NCBI GenBank assembly: GCA_013817065.1
Contig: JACDDJ010000057.1
Location: 389-12,626 of the forward strand
Source of the DNA: Acidobacteriota bacterium
Lineage (GTDB): Bacteria > Acidobacteriota > Vicinamibacteria > Vicinamibacterales > 2-12-FULL-66-21
DNA length: 12,238 bases
Direction of reading: 5' to 3'
The notes under the pieces are model-generated. The model searched no databases. It saw only the letters and a program-made list of their open reading frames with translations, and was not told the origin of the DNA. Made by a program: the position numbers and the translations under genes. Shown piece after piece: positions 1-4,472 of this stretch (the stretch's first letter is position 1; each line of letters starts with the position of its first letter).

Positions 1-1
1 C

Positions 2-79
2 GTCTGGACCGCGACCGCCGACGTCATCTTGGACAAGGTCAGCCGATTCTGCGAACGAACTTCAGGGACACGACACTAG
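2..79 (+). CDS. IS630-family transposase, C-terminal end only (rest lies left of window)
   Basis: Frame 2 is open from the first base of the window to a TAG at 77-79 and encodes 25 residues beginning VWTATADVILDKVSRFC and ending in RTSGTRH. This matches, from memory, the usual tail of IS630/Tc1-mariner-type DDE transposases, which end in a pattern like W-T-K-T-A-D-x-I-L-x-x-[IV]-x-R-[FY]-C-x-R-x-S-x-x-x-H. The catalytic DDE residues lie further upstream and cannot be seen, so whether the copy is intact is unknown. A terminal inverted repeat and a TA target duplication would be expected shortly after the stop, but I could not fix the element end. The assignment rests on a short tail only. Confidence 0.65.
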   Translation, partial: VWTATADVILDKVSRFCERTSGTRH

Positions 80-331
80 TGCTACGTGCGATGTGCTGTG
101 CACCCGCGATGCCGCGCGAGTGAGGAGGCCATGTCGGGGACGGATTGCCGAATCTGAGGACGAGCCGCAACTGACGGTGACGACGGCGTGACGAGCGGCA
201 CGGCACTGCTACGTGATTCGGTCGGTTGGATCCAATTCGCCGGAGTCAGGGCTGACCGGTGGGTTGAGCGCATCATGTAGAACGACCATGCACAGCAAGC
301 AGCCTGGAAGGCAGACGGCCCGGGTAGATCG

Positions 332-361
332 CAGCCGACCCCGGTAGTTGGGGGTCGGCTG
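332..361. repeat. perfect inverted repeat, 11-bp stem with 8-nt loop
   Basis: CAGCCGACCCC at 332-342 pairs without mismatch with GGGGTCGGCTG at 351-361 around the loop GGTAGTTG. The stem is very GC-rich and would form a stable hairpin in RNA from either strand. No T-run follows on either side, so it is not a textbook intrinsic terminator. It could still insulate the lipoprotein genes from transcription coming out of the transposase, or be part of the element end. Confidence 0.6.
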
Positions 362-561
362 TCCTGCATCGTTGCTCTTCGTGGCTGATCGTGGACGCCT
401 GTTCGTGAACGGCTTGCAATTTCTAGCAAGCGCTGGGTCCCTCGCGTCCCAGTGGGCCATTATCACGGTCACCTTCCTCAGACTCAGTTCATTGTTTTTC
501 ATCGATCCCTCACGACACGGTCACCCCGCACTGAATATGCTCGCCCCTCGATCTCACGTCT

Positions 562-575
562 GCGGGATATCCCGC
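562..575. promoter_or_regulatory. 14-bp perfect palindrome, candidate operator
   Basis: GCGGGATATCCCGC reads the same on both strands and sits 5 bases upstream of the AAGGAG Shine-Dalgarno-like sequence (581-586) of the first lipoprotein gene. A dimeric repressor site or an RNA hairpin over the leader are both possible. No convincing -35/-10 pair could be assigned around it, so the regulatory role is inferred only from position and symmetry. Confidence 0.35.
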
Positions 576-640
576 GTTGAAAGGAGCCGGAAGCGACTGG
601 TTCTCTGTCGTATCTCAGTCGTTGTGCATTCCTCCTGCAA

Positions 641-1153
641 TTGGTGCTGGTCGGAGCATGTGGCGGCAGCAGTCCCTCCGCTCCGGCGCCGACAACAATC
701 GCCCAAGTCGGAGGCCAGTGGCGCTTCGCGGTGCGGATCACAAGTGTCACCGGGGGTGACTGCCTGAACCCGGTGTTTGCGTCGTCGGTGGACAGGGTGT
801 ACTCGCAGACATTGTCACTACAGCAGGATGGTTCCGCGTTGACCGGGCGCGTGCCCGCTACCATTTACGGCGTGGATTGCAACCTGACCGGGACCGCGAC
901 GCGGAATGCCCTTTCCCTTCGTTCGTCTGACTGCAGCCCGCTGGGAAGCCCGGCATCACCGTCGATCCCGGTGGCCTGCTCGTCAGGCGGAGAACTAAGG
1001 ATTACGTCCCCGACCGTAGCCGCCGACATCACAACGAGCGGCAGTTCAGGTACCGGCACCTACAGCGAAACGTTCATCGTCACGTCACCCACGACAGGGC
1101 AGCAGGTTTCGACCATGACGGTGAACGGGTCCGTGACGATGACGCGCCAGTAG
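641..1153 (+). CDS. small putative lipoprotein of unknown function (start uncertain)
   Basis: The protein has a lipobox-like VGAC followed by the low-complexity linker GGSSPSAPAPTT typical of outer-membrane lipoproteins, then about 150 residues of Ser/Thr/Gly-rich beta-strand-like sequence. Four more cysteines, at residues 41, 80, 98 and 113 counted from TTG 641, could form two disulfides. The first conventional in-frame start is TTG 641, but that leaves only six residues before the lipobox cysteine, too short for a signal peptide. The same frame is open upstream to a TGA at 578-580 and encodes a good hydrophobic leader (SRCAFLLQLVLVGAC), with AAGGAG at 581-586 but no ATG, GTG or TTG behind it. 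The true start is therefore a rare codon such as CTG 605, or the leader is damaged. It lies 54 bases before a second lipoprotein of similar build and probably shares its transcript. No family is recognised. Confidence 0.6.
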   Translation: MVLVGACGGSSPSAPAPTTIAQVGGQWRFAVRITSVTGGDCLNPVFASSVDRVYSQTLSLQQDGSALTGRVPATIYGVDCNLTGTATRNALSLRSSDCSPLGSPASPSIPVACSSGGELRITSPTVAADITTSGSSGTGTYSETFIVTSPTTGQQVSTMTVNGSVTMTRQ

Positions 1154-1207
1154 GGACCGAGACGGTAACGTGTGAGTGGGAAACATCGGACAACGACTAG
1201 GGTGGCT

Positions 1208-1675
1208 ATGCCAACAGATAGTGCTCAGCGCCTCACCGCGTTCATTGTGTGCTGCAGCCTTGCAGCCCTGACTGCCTGCACCTATACGGGACCGACAGGA
1301 CCGGAGATCGAGGATGCGCTCCGCCAACAGACCGAGGAGGCTGTCCGGTCGGCGGCAGGTCCGTGGTCTGGCGACGTGCTGGGCGGCATCCTCAAACTTG
1401 ACTTCTCCCTCACCCAAGCGCCCGACGGCCGCCTGCAGGGTACAGGGACGATGCGAGAGGGGCAAGCGGGGTCGCCAGTGCCGATTACCGTTTCCGGCAC
1501 ATACCAGCGGCCGAACCTGTCCCTTACTTTCACCGGGATGGTGTTCGAAGGCCGAGACGTTGTCGGCACGTTTGAGGGTTCATACACTTCCCTCTCCGGC
1601 GTCATGAGCACGTTGCGCCTGACCGCGGAGGGTTACACGAGATCGCTGTTCTTGTGGCTTTCGGAGGGTTCTTGA
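1208..1675 (+). CDS. small putative lipoprotein of unknown function
   Basis: Starting at ATG 1208 the protein has 155 residues. The N-terminus (AQRLTAFIVCCSLAALTAC) is a lipoprotein signal peptide with lipobox LTAC and Cys24 as the acylated residue. An in-frame GTG at 1172 would add 12 hydrophilic residues and is less likely, because the leader from 1208 already has normal length. The mature part begins with an acidic, probably helical stretch (EIEDALRQQTEEAV). It continues as alternating polar and hydrophobic strands with the pattern GxW, then L-x-Q-x-x-D-G-x-L-x-G, then GTYQRPNLSL, which suggests a small beta-barrel or sandwich. The preceding gene shows a similar pattern, so the two may be diverged tandem paralogues. 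They are 54 bases apart and co-directional, probably one transcript. No function can be given from sequence. Confidence 0.65.
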   Translation: MPTDSAQRLTAFIVCCSLAALTACTYTGPTGPEIEDALRQQTEEAVRSAAGPWSGDVLGGILKLDFSLTQAPDGRLQGTGTMREGQAGSPVPITVSGTYQRPNLSLTFTGMVFEGRDVVGTFEGSYTSLSGVMSTLRLTAEGYTRSLFLWLSEGS

Positions 1676-1750
1676 TAATGCGCCCGGGCGTCATATTGCC
1701 AGTATGGGGATAGCAATGCGTGACACGACCAGTTCTTGGCCATTAACCGA

Positions 1751-1778
1751 CGCTCACGTGGATTGGCAAGCGTGAGCG
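1751..1778 (-). terminator. hairpin just behind the tRNA-Arg remnant, probable tRNA terminator
   Basis: CGCTCACG (1751-1758) and CGTGAGCG (1771-1778) form a perfect 8-bp stem around a 12-nt loop. On the - strand the hairpin starts 5 bases after the CCA end of the tRNA-Arg 3' half. That is where intrinsic terminators of tRNA genes usually lie. The following bases (TCGGTTAATG in - strand sense) give only a weak U-tract. It suggests that the sequence left of 1784 is the native flank of the tRNA gene. Confidence 0.5.
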
Positions 1779-1783
1779 AAGGT

Positions 1784-1828
1784 TGGCGCACCCGCCAGGG
1801 CTCGAACCTGCGGCCCCCGGATTAGAAG
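1784..1828 (-). tRNA. 3' half of tRNA-Arg(UCU), 5' half missing; remnant or attachment-site copy
   Basis: Read on the - strand, this is the second half of a tRNA in exact standard register. It has the anticodon loop CTTCTAA (1828-1822, anticodon TCT), a five-base variable region GGGCC, a T-arm with GGTTCGAGCC, a 3' acceptor strand CGGGTGC, discriminator G and an encoded CCA ending at 1784. The distance from position 38 to position 76 is exactly canonical, and the variable region and the start of the T-arm match E. coli tRNA-Arg(UCU) as I remember it. Nothing like a D-arm or 5' acceptor strand precedes it, and the anticodon stem no longer pairs properly. Loss of homology at the anticodon loop is what site-specific integration into a tRNA gene leaves at the distal attachment site. 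It cannot function as a tRNA. Confidence 0.75.
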
Positions 1829-2388
1829 GCCCGTCGTCGGTTATGCCAAGACGGTTATATCGAAGGCTCGACGCAGCGCAGGGTTCGTGTTTTTCGTTGC
1901 CAACTGCGGTCACTTCACGCGCAATCCGCCGCAAATCTGATCGCCGATTCGGCATGTCACCCACTTCGAATTGTTCCGAGACCGGGAGACGCGCAGCGCT
2001 CCAATTTTTCCACGGCCTTTGATCCCGGCGTCTGGTAGACCAACACGGTTATCTGAAGCAAGGCCCGTCTTTCGGAAGATGGACTAAGCTGACTTGCGGC
2101 TGCTCGTCCCGCTCACGCACGAAGGATGGTCATGCAGAACACACTGCTGAGCTCAGCGCCCTGCCGCGAATGTGGCGCCGACATGCTATAGACCCAGAGT
2201 GCACGGAGTCCGGAGATACGACGAACGCCGTCCGGCCGGTGCAATCATCGGCCGCCGCGGCTGAAACGCAGTCGTTGTGGCTTTTCCGCAGTTAGGCTTG
2301 ATGTCGCCGCGCCGCCCTTCCGTCTCTGGCGTGATCATTAGTCACGGTGCAGAGACGCGACGGTTGCTTCACGCGGAGGGCCGTGATC
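1829..2388. other. about 560 bases with no convincing gene
   Basis: No open frame with coding character and a ribosome binding site covers this stretch. One very short frame, ATG 2132 to a TAG at 2189-2191, is preceded by GAAGGA and contains a CxxC (APCRECGAD). It could be the broken start of a zinc-ribbon protein, but 19 codons are too few to call. The stretch lies between the tRNA 3' fragment and the propeller pseudogene and looks like decayed accessory DNA. Confidence 0.5.
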
Positions 2389-2760
2389 GATTCGATGGCG
2401 CTCCCGACGGCCGGTCCCTGGCATTCACGGCCCCGGACGATTCGGGGAGACGACGACTCTGGGTGCGCCCGATGAAATCGCTGGCGGCCAACCTCCTGTC
2501 GGGAACAGACGGCGCCTTCATCTGCCGTTCTGGTCGCCGGACGGGCAGTTCCTCGCGTTCTTCCTACCCGATGGCCGTCACTTCATTTACTTCCGCCGCA
2601 GCCGTCACCAGGAGAACTCCGCGATGGCAATTGGATCGTTGGATTCGAGTGAAGAGAGCAAGGTGCCCTATTAGGGCACCTTGAGCGCGGCCGCATACGC
2701 CCCACCGGGCTATCTCATGTTTGCGCGTGAGCAGACCTTGATGGCCCGAGCTGCCCGAAC
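2389..2760 (+). pseudogene. decayed PD40/TolB-like beta-propeller gene (C-terminal part of an acidobacterial-type Ser/Thr kinase or related protein)
   Basis: Recognisable propeller motifs are spread over three frames. Frame 1 gives DSMAL. Frame 3 gives PDGRSLAFTAPDDSGRRRLW and VRPMKSLAANLLSGTDG. From about 2516 frame 2 gives LHLPFWSPDGQFLAFF, then LPDGRHFIYFRRS, a TAG at 2672-2674, and beyond it AAAYAPPGYLMFAREQTLMA. The order and wording fit the PD40 repeats found behind protein kinase domains in Acidobacteriota, where SPDGRxLAF, PFWSPD, LPDGRHFLY and APPGYLLF occur in this sequence. In intact relatives, as I remember them, one or more repeats separate the WSPD strand from LPDGRHF, so an internal deletion near 2555-2565 is likely in addition to two frameshifts and a nonsense codon. 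No kinase domain is visible upstream. The remains are clearly non-functional. Confidence 0.75.
2660..2682. repeat. near-perfect palindrome spanning the nonsense codon of the propeller pseudogene
   Basis: AAGGTGCCCT (2660-2669) and AGGGCACCTT (2673-2682) form a perfect 10-bp stem with the 3-base loop ATT. The in-frame TAG (2672-2674) lies at its centre. The hairpin could be a chance product of decay, or quasipalindrome-templated mutation may have created the stop. No T-run follows, so a terminator role is weak. Confidence 0.55.
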
Positions 2761-3060
2761 GCCCGGCGCCGACACGGGGAACAGGCTACGCGCCTGGTTC
2801 CTCGCCAGGCCCACGTTCTCAGCTATGGAAAACGTCTCTCCCGAGAGAACCACATTGGCCACAGCAAAGCGCTGGAGCTCGCCAACTGCGTGTCGAAAGA
2901 GCTTGCTCGCACCTACATCTAGACAAGCATGAAGGCGGACGAAGACATTCGCGTCGCCACTGACCAGGGCATGCTGCAGGAATGCAGCAACCTTTCTGCT
3001 CCGGTGGACGAGTGTCAGTGAGAGAGAGGCAGTCTTCAGAGAGGCTCCTGAAGGATGGAG
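2761..3060. other. intergenic stretch between the pseudogene and the amidohydrolase 3' end
   Basis: No gene is supported here. Two small hairpins are visible. TGCTGCA/TGCAGCA at 2972-2978 and 2983-2989 has a GGAA loop. CTTCAG/CTGAAG at 3034-3039 and 3048-3053 has an 8-nt loop. The second begins 7 bases downstream of the amidohydrolase stop on the - strand and could mark the end of that transcript, but it has only six pairs and no U-tract. Confidence 0.4.
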
Positions 3061-4101
3061 CTACGGCCGCTTCGCCGCCAGCGGCGGCCGGTCGGCCGGA
3101 ACCCCAATCAGCTTCCGTTTGGCCGCCTCGATCAACTCGAGGTTGCGCTCGTACGACGGCAAGCCGTCTGGCGCGCCTGCAATCGCCGGAGGGTACTGAT
3201 GCGCGGAATAAACGGGGTACGCCTCTGTTCGCAGATGCGACAGCATGTGATGACCGCGCCTGGTTTCGCGCTCGTGGCGCAGGGCGCTGATGTCAATGGG
3301 GGCCACGACGATCCGCTCGCCAGGGCCTGGAGACGCCTCCGCAAGCATCCTCCCATCGAAATCCACGACCTGGCTGCCACCGGGCCAGGAGTAGGGCGGA
3401 TAGTGCCGGAGGCTCGCTCCCTGATTGGCCGCCACCACATACGACATGTTCTCGATCGCCCGGCAGCGGTTCACAATGGACCACCAGTTCATCGGTTCCA
3501 TCGCACCCCACGGATCCATGTAGGCCGAGACGCGCACCAGGACTTCCGCCCCGTTGGCTGTAAGCTGACGGATCGCCTCAGGGAACAACCAGTCGTAGCA
3601 GATCGCGCAACCAATCCGCCCGATGGGAGTGTCGGCGACCGGAAACAGCGGCTCGTCGTACCCCTGCAGATCGTGAGGACTCGAATGCACCTCGTAAGGG
3701 ATCCAGGTGTTCACCTTGCGGTACTTGTAGAGCATCCCCTCCGGGCCGATGAGGCAGGTGGTGTTGAACACGGCGCCGGGCCAGCGCGCGTCGGCTTCCA
3801 GCATCGATCCGCTCTGGATGTAGAGGCCGTGTTCCCGCGCCTTGGCTTCGAGCCGGCCGGTGTGCTCGTTGGGGATCGGCACGGCCAGTTTGTCCAGTAA
3901 TTCGGCCACTGACGCGAAGACTGGCGCGGCATGCGCAAACTCGGGGAAGACCACGAGCCGCACCGGCAGAAACGGCGCGCTGCCTGCGACCGCCGAATCG
4001 ATCATCGACAGCATGCGGTCGGTATTCGCGGTCATCTGACGGCGATCGATCGGGTTGGCCAGATCGGTCTGGCACGCGGCCACGGCGTAGCGGAGCGTCA
4101 T
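3061..4101 (-). CDS. nitrilase-superfamily carbon-nitrogen hydrolase (amidase-like)
   Basis: The 346-residue protein carries the complete Glu-Lys-Cys triad of the carbon-nitrogen hydrolase family: E54 in VVFPEFAH, K129 in KYRKVNTW and C168 in GCAICYDWLFPE. It should hydrolyse a non-peptide C-N bond, most likely an amide or carbamoyl group, in the cytoplasm, as no signal peptide is present. The LVRVSAYMDPWG segment and the DFDGR turn are typical of the aliphatic-amidase/carbamoylase side of the superfamily, but the substrate cannot be read from sequence. The frame stays open far upstream, yet homology starts with MTLRYAVAACQTD, so ATG 4101 is chosen. That start overlaps the stop of the preceding small frame as ATGA and has no Shine-Dalgarno of its own, so translational coupling is likely. 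It may be the last gene of the - strand operon, though a recombination scar separates it from the propeller genes. Confidence 0.9.
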   Translation of the reverse strand: MTLRYAVAACQTDLANPIDRRQMTANTDRMLSMIDSAVAGSAPFLPVRLVVFPEFAHAAPVFASVAELLDKLAVPIPNEHTGRLEAKAREHGLYIQSGSMLEADARWPGAVFNTTCLIGPEGMLYKYRKVNTWIPYEVHSSPHDLQGYDEPLFPVADTPIGRIGCAICYDWLFPEAIRQLTANGAEVLVRVSAYMDPWGAMEPMNWWSIVNRCRAIENMSYVVAANQGASLRHYPPYSWPGGSQVVDFDGRMLAEASPGPGERIVVAPIDISALRHERETRRGHHMLSHLRTEAYPVYSAHQYPPAIAGAPDGLPSYERNLELIEAAKRKLIGVPADRPPLAAKRP

Positions 4102-4199
4102 TGGCCCGGCAGCAGCCGTTTGAGTGCCGCCTGCACTTCCGCAGGCTTGAACCCGAAGGGCCATGGGAACCTGGCGCCCGACTTCACGCTGTCGATCAT
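4098..4199 (-). CDS. possible 33-residue small protein, coupled to the amidohydrolase; may instead be a gene tail
   Basis: ATG 4199 lies 4 bases behind a strong Shine-Dalgarno core (GGAGG, complement of 4204-4208) and opens a 33-codon frame (MIDSVKSGARFPWPFGFKPA onwards, ending LLPGQ). Its TGA overlaps the ATG of the amidohydrolase as ATGA. No family is recognised; the FKPAEVQAALKRLL part looks helical. The same frame is open further upstream through a degenerate copy of the propeller gene's C-terminus (from about 4277). It could therefore also be the extended tail of a lost paralogue rather than an independent gene. The good ribosome binding site and the coupling favour a real small gene feeding ribosomes to the amidohydrolase. 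Confidence 0.4.
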   Translation of the reverse strand: MIDSVKSGARFPWPFGFKPAEVQAALKRLLPGQ

Positions 4200-4217
4200 C
4201 ACCCCTCCATCGCCTCG

Positions 4218-4277
4218 AGCCTGCTTCTCGATGACGAGCGGCGGCGGCCTCGAGACGGTGCGCGTATTGTACCTCGC
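4218..4277 (-). repeat. direct repeat copy 2: second, diverged copy of the propeller gene's 3' end
   Basis: On the - strand this encodes ARYNTRTVSRPPPLVIEKQA, which aligns with the end of the TPR-propeller gene (LARYNTRTVSKPLPPLEIVK then stop). By my alignment about 50 of 60 aligned bases agree, with one 3-base gap. The codon aligned with the TAG stop of the large gene is CAG here, so the frame continues to 4098. It lies just downstream of the recombinase fragment, mirroring copy 1 at 4410-4472. Confidence 0.7.
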
Positions 4278-4282
4278 TGGCG

Positions 4283-4408
4283 CCCACAGCGATTGAGCAC
4301 GTGCGCAGGCACCATCGTCCTGCTGACGTCCTTGTGGCCGAGCAATTGCTGGACGGTGCGGATCTCGGCTCCGCCCTCCAACAAATGCGTCGCGAACGAC
4401 GCCCTGGA
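4283..4408 (-). pseudogene. fragment of an integron-type tyrosine recombinase (C-terminal catalytic region, inactivated)
   Basis: The - strand encodes SRASFATHLLEGGAEIRTVQ followed by QLLGHKDVSRTMVPAHVLNRCG. This is the C-terminal catalytic segment of tyrosine recombinases in the IntI/XerD-like wording: RHSFATHLLExGxDIRTVQELLGH, then the nucleophile region TTMIYTHVLNRGG. The box-II RHS is RAS here, and the catalytic tyrosine of MIYTHV is replaced by proline (MVPAHV), so even this part is dead. About 42 residues remain of a protein normally over 300 long, with neither the N-terminal core-binding domain nor the first catalytic arginine region. It lies 4 bases beyond the TAG of the large TPR-propeller gene and is flanked on both sides by copies of that gene's 3' end. 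It is a scar of a mobile or integron-like insertion. Confidence 0.8.
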
Positions 4409-4409
4409 A

Positions 4410-4472
4410 AGCCTACTTCACGATCTCGAGTGGCGGCAGCGGCTTCGAGACAGTGCGCGTGTTGTAGCGCGC
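4410..4472 (-). repeat. direct repeat copy 1: 3' end of the TPR-propeller gene
   Basis: This is the last 19 codons of the large gene plus stop and three bases (ARYNTRTVSKPLPPLEIVK, TAG, GCT). An imperfect direct copy lies at 4218-4277 on the other side of the recombinase fragment. The shared AGGCT at the end of both copies shows that similarity runs just past the stop codon and then ends where the recombinase sequence begins. Confidence 0.7.

Larger units (their letters stand above)
80..580. other. stretch without a convincing gene between the transposase tail and the first lipoprotein
   Basis: Open frames exist on both strands here, but their translations are rich in Arg, Pro, Ser and Cys, show no recognisable domain, overlap one another and lack good ribosome binding sites. 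What can be seen is an imperfect direct repeat, CACTAGTGCTACGTG at 74-88 and CACTGCTACGTG at 204-215, a perfect 11-bp-stem hairpin at 332-361 and a 14-bp palindrome at 562-575. The right terminal repeat of the IS630-type element probably lies in the first part. Confidence 0.5.

Noticed and set aside
348..767. A 139-codon + strand frame upstream of and overlapping the first lipoprotein
   Set aside because: It overlaps the better-supported lipoprotein frame, has no Shine-Dalgarno and its translation is of low coding quality.
1681..1690. CGCCCGGGCG palindrome just after the second lipoprotein stop
   Set aside because: It has no loop and no T-run, so it cannot act as a normal terminator hairpin, and such GC palindromes occur by chance in GC-rich DNA.
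2132..2191. A 19-codon frame with CxxC (APCRECGAD) behind GAAGGA
   Set aside because: It could be the start of a broken zinc-ribbon gene, but it is too short and nothing downstream continues the homology.
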